Numbered from the stretch's first letter, positions 1 to 6,374 are shown. The stretch is 8,379 nucleotides of DNA from an uncultured Acetatifactor sp. (GCA_910587755.1 CAJUNZ010000108.1:1-8379), one strand, 5' to 3'. A program made the numbers and translations. Notes: a model not told the origin generated them from the letters alone.

Positions 1-64
1 AAAATAGGTTCTGAAAGCCCCATGAAATAAGGGCTGAAGATTCCGAGAAGTTATGAGAGGCCCA

Positions 65-78
65 GGGAGGAAAGGGGG
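65..78 (+). promoter_or_regulatory. Ribosome binding site fixing the start of the MutS-like gene
   Basis: The purine-rich stretch GGGAGGAAAGGGGG lies just upstream of the ATG at 80, with GGGAGG nine bases from it. The alternative in-frame ATG at 53 has no comparable site before it and would place this Shine-Dalgarno sequence inside the coding region. Confidence 0.7.
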
Positions 79-79
79 C

Positions 80-1735
80 ATGAAGGTATATTTACTGTAT
101 CCGCAGAAGGAGTGGCTGAATCCGGAACCATATTTTGATGAGAAGGCGATTGTGCAGGATCTGGGGCTGAAGACCCTGTTTCTTGCCGCCGCCAAGGAGG
201 TGGTGAAGGAGGATGGGAAAGTCAAGCGGATCCGGGAGGCGGATCTGTATCTGGAGGAGACCATGAAAAAGGTGGTGATGGTTCCTGTGGAAGCGGAAGA
301 GATTCTGTACCGCCAGGAGATTCTCAGGGACTGCCTTCAGGAGGAAAATTTTATACGCAGTCTCTATGAGCTGGCCTGTGACATTCTGGACCAGTGGGAC
401 AGACTGGGGCGCAGGGCGGGCAGAAAGGCAGGGGAGGGTTCGCCGAGAGTGCTGGTGACGAAGATACATGTGCTGCAGCTGTTTGTGACAGGACTGTCCA
501 GGTTGAAGAGGCTGCTGGAAGAGTACGGGGGAAAACATTATTCCAGAGGTTTTCTTGCCCTGCAGGGACGGCTTCAGGAGGAATTTTCCGACGGCATGGA
601 GCGGACTTTGAAGAAGATTCTGCAGGATGTGGCTTTTTATGCCAATGAAAAAGAACACACGGAATCTGTGAATGCACCCATGGAGAACAGGCCCAGAATC
701 CTGGCGGGATGCAGTGTGGGAGACGGCTTAAAACTCTGCCATTTCAGGCTTCAGGATGTGGCGACGGACAGCAGAAAATACCAGAGTTCCGGCGGAAATT
801 TTCTGGAAAGAGCACAGGAGTACCTGGGAATTCGGGGAAAAAATGTAGTCTATGTGAACCGGGACGCATCTCTGGGAGGCCAGACAGATCTTCTGGAATA
901 CACAGGGGTGGAGTACATTGTCTCCTGTTGCGAGCCCTTTTTCAAGGCATTTGAAAAGTTTTTTGACCAGCTGCGTTTTCAGGCCGCTTTTTACCGTGGA
1001 GCAGTCAATCTGAGAGCTTATCTGGAGCGTTTTCAGCTGCCCTACTGCTATCCTGCGGCAGGTTCCGGGGACTGTCTGAAGTTTCGGGAATTAAAGGAAT
1101 TTGTCATGAGCATTGAACAGAAAATGACGCCTGTGGGGAATACCTGTGACATTGAGGGGAAGAGCCTGTTGGTGGTGACAGGCGCAAACCAGGGCGGTAA
1201 ATCCACTTTTCTGCGCAGTGTGGGCATTGCCCAGGTAATGTTCCAGTGTGGTCTTATGGTGGCGGCAGAGCACTTTGAGAGCGGTGTTTTTCCTTTCTTT
1301 TTCACCCATTTCACCAGGCGGGAGGACAGCGCCATGAACAGCGGCAGACTGGACGAGGAGCTGGGACGTATGAGTCAGATTATTGATCATCTGGGTCAAA
1401 ATTCCATGATTCTGCTCAATGAGTCCTTTGCCTCCACCACGGAAAAGGAAGGTTCGGTCATAGTCTATGACATAGTCAGGGCTTTGACGGAGGCCGGCGT
1501 GAAGGTTCTGACGGTGACACATCTGCTGTCGTTTGCCAGGAAAGTATATCAGGAAGCCCTGCAGGATCCTGATTTCGGGGCGGTGTTCTTAAGTGCCCAG
1601 CGCATGGAGGGCGGCAGGCGCACTTATAAGATGATAGCCCATGCCCCGGAGCTGACAAGCTTTGGGCTGGATCTGTATGACGAAGTCATTGGGGGCGGAG
1701 GAGCTGACGGAAACAGGGTCGGGCAAAGCAGTTGA
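80..1735 (+). CDS. MutS-like ATPase (MutS domain V family, no mismatch-recognition domain)
   Basis: The protein has 551 residues from the ATG at 80, preferred over an in-frame ATG at 53 because of the ribosome site. The C-terminal third is a MutS/ABC-type ATPase: Walker A GANQGGKST at residues 368-376, a signature-like loop SGRLDEEL around 421-428, a Walker B region MILLNESFAST from 443, and a VTHLL switch histidine at 481. The N-terminal two thirds are helical and fit the MutS lever/core region. There is no N-terminal mismatch-binding domain with its Phe-x-Glu motif and no C-terminal Smr nuclease domain as in MutS2, and it is much shorter than MutS (about 850 residues). Canonical mismatch repair is therefore unlikely; a role on branched or recombining DNA is inference only. 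The Walker B aspartate is Asn447, while the catalytic Glu448 is kept. The gene is followed directly by the promoter of the next unit, so it is probably the last gene of an operon entering from the left. Confidence 0.88.
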   Translation: MKVYLLYPQKEWLNPEPYFDEKAIVQDLGLKTLFLAAAKEVVKEDGKVKRIREADLYLEETMKKVVMVPVEAEEILYRQEILRDCLQEENFIRSLYELACDILDQWDRLGRRAGRKAGEGSPRVLVTKIHVLQLFVTGLSRLKRLLEEYGGKHYSRGFLALQGRLQEEFSDGMERTLKKILQDVAFYANEKEHTESVNAPMENRPRILAGCSVGDGLKLCHFRLQDVATDSRKYQSSGGNFLERAQEYLGIRGKNVVYVNRDASLGGQTDLLEYTGVEYIVSCCEPFFKAFEKFFDQLRFQAAFYRGAVNLRAYLERFQLPYCYPAAGSGDCLKFRELKEFVMSIEQKMTPVGNTCDIEGKSLLVVTGANQGGKSTFLRSVGIAQVMFQCGLMVAAEHFESGVFPFFFTHFTRREDSAMNSGRLDEELGRMSQIIDHLGQNSMILLNESFASTTEKEGSVIVYDIVRALTEAGVKVLTVTHLLSFARKVYQEALQDPDFGAVFLSAQRMEGGRRTYKMIAHAPELTSFGLDLYDEVIGGGGADGNRVGQSS

Positions 1736-1743
1736 CAATTTTA

Positions 1744-1773
1744 TTGACAAAGTGTGATTGGACTCTATATAAT
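1744..1773 (+). promoter_or_regulatory. Strong sigma-A promoter for the chemoreceptor-bile salt hydrolase unit
   Basis: A perfect -35 box TTGACA (1744-1749) is followed by an 18-base spacer and a perfect -10 box TATAAT (1768-1773). Transcription would start near 1780 and give a leader of about 118 bases before the chemoreceptor ATG. A second TTGACA lies at 1732-1737, 12 bases upstream, and contains the TGA stop codon of the MutS-like gene; its spacing to this -10 (30 bases) is too long for it to serve as the -35. Confidence 0.85.
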
Positions 1774-1886
1774 ACACATAGGGAACTATTCACAAATAAA
1801 TCTGCGGTCCGGCCTTTTTCTTTATGGATAAGTTCCTGTGGCAAAGGATCAGAGGCAGCCTGGAAGCAGCATTCTGACAGAAAACA

Positions 1887-1894
1887 GGGGGAGG
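1887..1894 (+). promoter_or_regulatory. Ribosome binding site fixing the chemoreceptor start
   Basis: GGGGGAGG sits three to four bases from the ATG at 1898. It favours this start over an in-frame GTG at 1838, which has no good ribosome site and would add 20 hydrophilic residues before the first membrane helix. Confidence 0.75.
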
Positions 1895-1897
1895 AAA

Positions 1898-3871
1898 ATG
1901 AAGAGTATACGTACTAAGGTAACTTTGTGTCTGATACTGATTGTTCTTGCGGCGTTGACTGTGGTGGGGACATTAAGTATTTCGCTGAATTATTACAGCA
2001 TGCTCAACACGGTGGAACAGATGATGGGCCAGGCGGTGGTTCTGGCGGCGGAGCGCATAGAGCAGGAACTGGATGCCTATAAGAATGTGGCCATGAATAC
2101 GGGCTGTGTTCCTCAGCTGTCCAGCTGGCGCGCAGGTAAGAAGGAAAAAGAGGAGATCATCAACACCCGTATTGAAATGCATGGTTTTCAGAGAGGGAAT
2201 GTGATCGGATCGGATGGCATCAGCATTTTTGACGGCAATGATTATTCCGACAGGGATTATGTGAAGCAGGCCATGCAGGGAAAAGTCTTTGTGTCGGACC
2301 CTCTGATCAGCAAGATCACGGGGGAGCTCTCCATTATGGTGGCGGCTCCTATCTACGCGGCAGGAGTATATGGCTCCAATGTTGCCGGAGTAGTGTATCT
2401 GGTTCCTGAAGAAACATTTCTAAATGATATCGTGTCTTCTATTCAGCTCAGTGAGAACAGCAGAGCGTATATGATAAACAAGTCAGGTGATACCATCGCG
2501 GACATTACCATGGATACGGTTATGGTGCAGAATATTGGGAAAGAGGCTCAGAGTGATTCTTCTCTGAAGGAACTGGCCGCCATTCACGAGGCCATGTGCC
2601 AGGGAGCCACTGGATTTGGAACCTACAAAGGTCCCGAGGGGGATATGTTTGTGGCATATGCGCCGGTTCAGGGTACCAATGGGTGGAGCATTGCCGTCAC
2701 GGCGCCTCAGGTGGACTATCTGTCCAGCACCCGCGCCAATATCGTCATTAACCTGATTGTGATTGGGGTGTCCATCCTGATGTCCAGTCTGGTGGCGTTT
2801 TTCCTGGCAAACAGTATCAGCAAGCCTATGAAAGCCTGCGCGGAGCGGATGAAGCTGCTGGTGAAGGGAGACCTGGAGTCGCCGGTGCCTCAGGTTCGGG
2901 GACGGGACGAGACAGGCATGCTGGCGGAGTCGGCGGCAGAATTGGTGGGAAGCCTGCGCTCCATCATCTTTGACATAGACCACGTGCTGAACCAGATGGC
3001 GGAACAGAACCTGGATGTGAGCTCCCGGCAGGAGAGCGCTTATGTGGGAGGGTTTCAGAACATTCTGCGCTCCATACAGAACATGAAGCTGAAGCTCAGC
3101 GAAACCCTGCTCCAGGTCAACAGCTCAGCCAGCCAGGTGTCCGCCGCCAGTGACAAGCTGGCCATAAGCGCCCAGTCCCTGAGCCAGGGAACGGTGGAAC
3201 AGGCCAGTTCCGTGGAGGAGCTGGCAACGCGCATCGGTGAGATATCGGGACAGGCAAAGAAGACGGCCGAGAGTGCGGTGGAAGTCCGCAGCCGGACCCA
3301 CCAGGCAGGCGAGGAAGTGTCTGCATGCAATCATAAGATGCAGGAACTGGTGGATGCCATGAACCGGATTGACCAGAGTTCCCAGGAGATTGGGAAGATT
3401 ATCAAGACCATTGAGGATATCGCTTTCCAGACGAATATTCTGGCGCTGAACGCGGCTGTGGAGGCGGCAAGAGCAGGGGAAGCGGGGAAGGGCTTTTCCG
3501 TGGTGGCGGAGGAGGTGCGGCTTCTGGCAGGGAAATCTGCCGAGGCTTCCAAGAGCACATACGAGCTGATAGGAAATTCCATGGAGGTTGTGCAGGAAGG
3601 CACGAAGATTGCGGCGGAGGCTGCGGATACTCTTTTGGAAGTGATGGACAGCATTAATTCTGTGGTGGGCGCCATTGACGGCATTGCGGCGGTTTCCCGT
3701 GAACAGTCCGAGGAAGTCATGCAGGTCAGCGAGGGGATCAACCAGATATCGGTGGTGGTGCAGAGCAACAGTGACACGGCCCAGGAGGGAGCATCGGCCA
3801 GTGAGGAATTGTCTGCCGAGGCGGCCAGCCTGACATATATGGTAAGCCAGTTCAAGCTTTACAGGAGGTGA
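1898..3871 (+). CDS. Methyl-accepting chemotaxis protein with extracellular dCache sensor
   Basis: A 657-residue transmembrane chemoreceptor. Helix 1 spans about residues 7-30. An extracellular sensor of about 245 residues follows, with the double-Cache hallmark segment NDYSDRDYVKQAMQGK and a following VSDP; the R-x-W-Y signature of amino-acid-binding dCache domains is not seen, so the ligand is open. Helix 2 is at about 281-304, then a HAMP linker (NSISKPM onward) and a long coiled-coil signalling domain. The CheA/CheW-contacting hairpin tip IAFQTNILALNAAVEAARAG starts at residue 508 and is canonical. The C-terminus ends in FKLYRR with no CheR/CheB-tethering pentapeptide. The protein would control CheA and the flagella from the cytoplasmic membrane. 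It is the first gene after a strong promoter, and the DUF2200 gene begins seven bases after its stop. No che or flagellar gene is in the window, so it is an orphan receptor here. Confidence 0.95.
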   Translation: MKSIRTKVTLCLILIVLAALTVVGTLSISLNYYSMLNTVEQMMGQAVVLAAERIEQELDAYKNVAMNTGCVPQLSSWRAGKKEKEEIINTRIEMHGFQRGNVIGSDGISIFDGNDYSDRDYVKQAMQGKVFVSDPLISKITGELSIMVAAPIYAAGVYGSNVAGVVYLVPEETFLNDIVSSIQLSENSRAYMINKSGDTIADITMDTVMVQNIGKEAQSDSSLKELAAIHEAMCQGATGFGTYKGPEGDMFVAYAPVQGTNGWSIAVTAPQVDYLSSTRANIVINLIVIGVSILMSSLVAFFLANSISKPMKACAERMKLLVKGDLESPVPQVRGRDETGMLAESAAELVGSLRSIIFDIDHVLNQMAEQNLDVSSRQESAYVGGFQNILRSIQNMKLKLSETLLQVNSSASQVSAASDKLAISAQSLSQGTVEQASSVEELATRIGEISGQAKKTAESAVEVRSRTHQAGEEVSACNHKMQELVDAMNRIDQSSQEIGKIIKTIEDIAFQTNILALNAAVEAARAGEAGKGFSVVAEEVRLLAGKSAEASKSTYELIGNSMEVVQEGTKIAAEAADTLLEVMDSINSVVGAIDGIAAVSREQSEEVMQVSEGINQISVVVQSNSDTAQEGASASEELSAEAASLTYMVSQFKLYRR

Positions 3872-3878
3872 GGAGCAT

Positions 3879-4241
3879 ATGGAAAATGAGAAAGTGTATC
3901 AGATGAGTTATGCCAAAATCTATCCTCTTCTTGTGGGAAAGGCTGAGAAAAAAGGGCGGACCAGGGAGGAAGTGGATCAAATTATCCGGTGGCTTACCGG
4001 CTACAGCCAGGAGGATCTGGAGGAGATGCTGCAGAATCCGGTGAGCTACGGTGATTTTTTCCGGAATGCCCCGCAGCTGAATGAGAACAGGAAGCTGATT
4101 AAAGGCTGTGTCTGCGGCATTCGGGTGGAAGAGATTCAGGAGCCCCTGATGCAGGAGATCCGGTATCTGGACAAACTGGTGGACGAGCTGGCCAAAGGGA
4201 AGTCCATGGACAAGATCCTGCGGGCGCAGCCAGGAAGATGA
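3879..4241 (+). CDS. DUF2200 family protein of unknown function
   Basis: A 120-residue soluble protein recognised as DUF2200 from conserved blocks in order: YQMSYAKIYPLLVGKAEKKGR near the N-terminus, EVDQIIRWLTGYSQEDLEEML (about residues 31-51), a FFRNAPQLN segment, then LIKGCVCGIRVEEIQEPLMQ and RYLDKLVDELAKGKSMDKILR at the C-terminal end. The length matches the family, and there is no signal peptide or membrane helix. The ATG at 3879 is served by AGGAGGTGAGGAG, which overlaps the chemoreceptor stop codon and implies tight translational coupling. The exporter gene follows after 19 bases. The biochemical function of the family is not known to me. Its place between a chemoreceptor and a transporter does not suggest a specific role, although co-transcription is very likely. 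Confidence 0.9.
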   Translation: MENEKVYQMSYAKIYPLLVGKAEKKGRTREEVDQIIRWLTGYSQEDLEEMLQNPVSYGDFFRNAPQLNENRKLIKGCVCGIRVEEIQEPLMQEIRYLDKLVDELAKGKSMDKILRAQPGR

Positions 4242-4260
4242 GAAAGGACAGTGGGACTTT

Positions 4261-5028
4261 GTGTTTACATTGATCATTTGTTTTCTGGCAGGAATGGGGG
4301 CGGGACTGGGCACGGGGTTTGCAGGCATGAGCGCGGCTGCGGTGATCAGTCCCATGCTGATCACGTTTCTGGAACTTGACGCCTATGAAGCGGTAGGTAT
4401 TGCTCTTGCCAGCGATGTTCTTGCCAGCGCCGTCAGCGCGTACACCTATGGGAAGAATAAAAATCTGGACATACAAAACGGTCTGGTTATGATGGGCGCG
4501 GTGCTGGCGTTTACCCTGGCAGGGAGCTGGGTGGCAAGCCAGGTGCCCAATGCCGCCATGGGAAGCTTTTCCGTGTTCATGACTTTTCTGCTGGGCATTA
4601 AGTTTATCCTGAAGCCTGTAATGACCACCAGGGAGTCCATGAATGGGGTCAGCAGGAAAAAGCGGGTGATACAGTCGGTGGCCGGCGGCACCGCCGTAGG
4701 ATTTATCTGTGGGTTTGTGGGCGCAGGGGGTGGGATGATGATGCTTCTGCTCCTGACAGGCTTTCTGGGCTATGAGCTGAAGACTGCGGTGGGAACCAGC
4801 GTGTTTATTATGGCTTTTACCGCTTTCACAGGGGCGGCAGGACATTTTGCCATAGGGGGCATGCCCGACCTGTGGTGCCTGCTGTTGTGTGTGGCGTTTA
4901 CACTGCTTTGGGCCAGAATTGCCGCAAAATTTGCCAACAGAGCCAGCGCGGTGACGCTGAACCGGGCCACGGGGGTGGTGCTGACTCTTCTGGGTGCCGC
5001 CATTCTTGCGGTGAAATATTTGGGATGA
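4261..5028 (+). CDS. TauE/SafE family membrane exporter (sulfite/sulfonate-type)
   Basis: A 255-residue, very hydrophobic protein with about seven to eight membrane helices. It shows the internal duplication of the TauE/SafE (DUF81) family: residues 11-60 (GMGAGLGTGFAGMSAAAVIS, then EAVGIALASDVLASAVSAYTYG) resemble residues 143-195 (GTAVGFICGFVGAGGGMMMLL, then KTAVGTSVFIMAFTAFTGAAG). A charged cytoplasmic loop TTRESMNGVSRKKR separates the halves. The GTG at 4261 is chosen because it places the first helix at the N-terminus with AAAGGA upstream; the next ATG (4294) would cut into that helix. Characterised members export sulfite or organosulfonates such as sulfoacetate and are linked to taurine breakdown, but the family is broad and the substrate here is not shown. 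The neighbouring bile salt hydrolase can release taurine, which makes a sulfonate substrate attractive. Some members are annotated only as permeases. Confidence 0.9.
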   Translation: MFTLIICFLAGMGAGLGTGFAGMSAAAVISPMLITFLELDAYEAVGIALASDVLASAVSAYTYGKNKNLDIQNGLVMMGAVLAFTLAGSWVASQVPNAAMGSFSVFMTFLLGIKFILKPVMTTRESMNGVSRKKRVIQSVAGGTAVGFICGFVGAGGGMMMLLLLTGFLGYELKTAVGTSVFIMAFTAFTGAAGHFAIGGMPDLWCLLLCVAFTLLWARIAAKFANRASAVTLNRATGVVLTLLGAAILAVKYLG

Positions 5029-5112
5029 ATTTGATCCGGGGACGTTTTTCTGCTGTTTTGGGCATACTGATACACAGAACGGTTTGCCGGGACAGGAGAA
5101 GGAGGCAGGAAT

Positions 5113-6189
5113 ATGTGTACTGCGGCGACTTACGAGACAGAGGATTTTTATTTTGGGCGCACCCTGGACTATGAGTGTTCTTTTGGGGAGGAAGTTGTGG
5201 TGACGCCGCGCCGTTTCCCTTATTCTTTCCGGAACGGAAGGAAGCTGGATGAGCATTATGCCATGATCGGTATGGCCCATGTGGAGGAGGGCTGTCCTCT
5301 GTACTATGAGGCGATAAATGAGAAGGGCCTGGGGATGGCGGGGCTGAACTTTGTGGGAAATGCATTTTACGGGGAGCAGGTCCGGGGCAGGGACAATGTG
5401 GCTTTTTTTGAGTTCATTCCCTGGATCTTGGGGCAGTGCGCATCCCTGGAGGAGGCAAGGGATCTTCTGGGAAGGATTCATCTTACAGGGGAAGCTTTCA
5501 GTTCCAGGCTGCCGGTGGCTCAGCTCCACTGGATGATCTCCGGCAGGGAAGGGTCCATTGTGGTGGAGTCCATGAAGGATGGTCTTCATATTCACGATAA
5601 TCCCGTGGGTGTAATGACGAATAACCCGCCATTTCCGCTGCAGATGTTTCAGCTGAACAACTATATGGGACTGTCCGTGGATGAACCCGGGAATCATTTT
5701 TCCCCCGGACTGCCTCTGGAAACTTACAGCCGGGGCATGGGGGCTTTGGGGCTTCCCGGAGATCTGTCCTCCCAGTCCCGTTTTGTCAGGGCGGCTTTCA
5801 CCAGAATGAACGCTGTGTCGGGAAAGTCCGAGAGGGAGAGCGTAAGCCAGTTTTTCCATATTCTGGGCACGGTGGACAATCCAAGGGGATGCTGCCGGGT
5901 ATGGAGGGATCGTTCTGAGGGCGCTGCCGGAGAATTCTCCGGGCAGAGGGCAGGAGGAGAAGGGCTGCGCACATATGGGACGGACACAGGACAGGAGAGG
6001 GGTTCGCAGGCGGGGTATGAGATCACGGTCTATACCTGCTGCTGTAATGTGGATAAGGGCATTTATTACTATACCACTTATGATAACCATCAGATCACCG
6101 GGGTGCACATGCACAGAGAGGATCTGGAGGGAAAGGAACTGGGAAGGTATTCTCTGATCCTGGAAGAGCAGATCAGGATGCAGAATTGA
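5113..6189 (+). CDS. bsh: Choloylglycine hydrolase family protein, probable bile salt hydrolase
   Basis: A 358-residue N-terminal-nucleophile amidase predicted to hydrolyse glycine- or taurine-conjugated bile salts in the cytoplasm; no signal peptide is present. The start is fixed by Cys2, which becomes the nucleophile when Met1 is removed, and by GGAGG seven bases upstream of the ATG. The catalytic set is complete: Cys2, Arg16, Asp19, Asn79 (in GLNF), Asn170 (in VMTNNPPF) and Arg223 (in SRFVRAAF). Asn rather than Tyr at the position of Asn79 favours bile salt hydrolase over penicillin V acylase, the main alternative. The C-terminal part keeps YTCCCNVDKGIYYYTTYDNHQ. Between NPRGCCRV and GYEITVYT there are 37 extra Gly/Arg/Glu/Gln-rich residues (264-300), which make the protein longer than the usual 320-330. 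It is the last gene before an intrinsic terminator and lies 84 bases after the exporter, with no convincing promoter of its own. Confidence 0.9.
   Translation: MCTAATYETEDFYFGRTLDYECSFGEEVVVTPRRFPYSFRNGRKLDEHYAMIGMAHVEEGCPLYYEAINEKGLGMAGLNFVGNAFYGEQVRGRDNVAFFEFIPWILGQCASLEEARDLLGRIHLTGEAFSSRLPVAQLHWMISGREGSIVVESMKDGLHIHDNPVGVMTNNPPFPLQMFQLNNYMGLSVDEPGNHFSPGLPLETYSRGMGALGLPGDLSSQSRFVRAAFTRMNAVSGKSERESVSQFFHILGTVDNPRGCCRVWRDRSEGAAGEFSGQRAGGEGLRTYGTDTGQERGSQAGYEITVYTCCCNVDKGIYYYTTYDNHQITGVHMHREDLEGKELGRYSLILEEQIRMQN
5927..5942. repeat. Perfect 16-base palindrome inside the hydrolase insertion
   Basis: CCGGAGAATTCTCCGG is its own reverse complement. It is flanked by CTG on the left and, after one extra G, by CAG on the right, so an imperfect hairpin or cruciform can extend from 5924 to 5946. 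It lies within the stretch coding for residues absent from typical relatives (5902-6012). Confidence 0.75.
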
Positions 6190-6212
6190 AAAAATAATCC
6201 GTATGAGTCAAT

Positions 6213-6265
6213 AAGACACTCTTGTATCTGGTACGACAGTGACCGGGACAGGAGTGTTTTTATTT
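6213..6265 (+). terminator. Intrinsic terminator closing the chemoreceptor-hydrolase unit
   Basis: The left arm ACACTCTTGT (6216-6225) pairs with ACAGGAGTGT (6248-6257), with one G-U pair. The stem continues inward past a bulged A through TCTGG/CCGGG, with a loop near 6232-6242, and ends in the U-rich tract TTTTTATTT (6257-6265). It lies 24 bases after the hydrolase stop codon and separates this unit from the PadR unit. Confidence 0.8.
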
Positions 6266-6313
6266 GGGCTTTTATGTGAGGCCGGCTGCGGCCCTCCCTG
6301 CACAAATATAACC

Positions 6314-6342
6314 TTGACATATATATCGGCGGATGATATATT
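6314..6342 (+). promoter_or_regulatory. Sigma-A promoter of the PadR-DUF2812 operon
   Basis: TTGACA (6314-6319), a 17-base spacer and TATATT (6337-6342) form a near-consensus promoter. The predicted start is near 6349, giving a leader of about 115 bases before the PadR ATG. The first palindromic operator fills the space between the -35 and -10 boxes and covers most of the -10, so a bound protein should block RNA polymerase. Confidence 0.85.
6321..6341. promoter_or_regulatory. Operator site 1, palindrome over the promoter
   Basis: Arms ATATATC (6321-6327) and GATATAT (6335-6341) are exact inverted repeats around the spacer GGCGGAT. The site is identical at 19 of 21 positions to a second site starting exactly 31 bases downstream. 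The likely ligand is the PadR-family protein encoded just downstream, since PadR repressors commonly bind A+T-rich palindromes at their own promoter. Confidence 0.75.
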
Positions 6343-6349
6343 TAGAACA

Positions 6350-6374
6350 CAATATATCGGCAGACGATATATTG
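6350..6374. promoter_or_regulatory. Operator site 2, palindrome at the transcription start
   Basis: Arms CAATATATCG (6350-6359) and CGATATATTG (6365-6374) are perfect 10-base inverted repeats around GCAGA. The inner 21 bases (6352-6372) match operator site 1 except at two spacer positions. The site begins at about the predicted +1. Confidence 0.78.

Noticed and set aside
53..79. Earlier ATG for the MutS-like gene
   Set aside because: The added residues MRGPGRKGG are encoded by the Shine-Dalgarno region of the ATG at 80; no ribosome site precedes 53.
1..79. Tail of an upstream gene, or a small hairpin AGCCC/GGGCT at 16-35
   Set aside because: All three frames stop within the first 30 bases (stops at 5, 12 and 28), so at most a few C-terminal codons could be present and none can be recognised. 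The hairpin has only five pairs, a 10-base loop and no T tract.
1838..1897. GTG start for the chemoreceptor
   Set aside because: It has no ribosome site and adds a polar stretch before the first membrane helix, while the ATG at 1898 has GGGGGAGG.
1780..1897. Cyclic di-GMP riboswitch before the chemoreceptor, a common arrangement in clostridia
   Set aside because: Fragments such as GTGGCAAAGG and GGCAGCC resemble parts of the class I aptamer, but their order and spacing do not fit, and no class II core was found.
5029..5112. Terminator or separate promoter between the exporter and hydrolase genes
   Set aside because: The only hairpin (GGAT/ATCC) has four pairs before a five-T run, and no -35/-10 pair with good match and spacing is present. 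A weak promoter cannot be excluded.
5897..6019. GGGTATG at both edges of the hydrolase insertion as a target-site duplication
   Set aside because: The copies are 116 bases apart, which is not a multiple of three. Removing the segment between them would put a TGA in frame, so a simple insertion with target duplication does not explain the present gene.
4099..6114. A 671-codon open frame on the - strand opposite the DUF2200, exporter and hydrolase genes
   Set aside because: It is codon-aligned with the exporter and hydrolase genes, which lie in the same frame, so stops would only arise opposite TTA, CTA and TCA codons, which these genes rarely use. Its protein is rich in His, Pro, Ser and Gln with no recognisable domain, and the + strand genes have clear family motifs.
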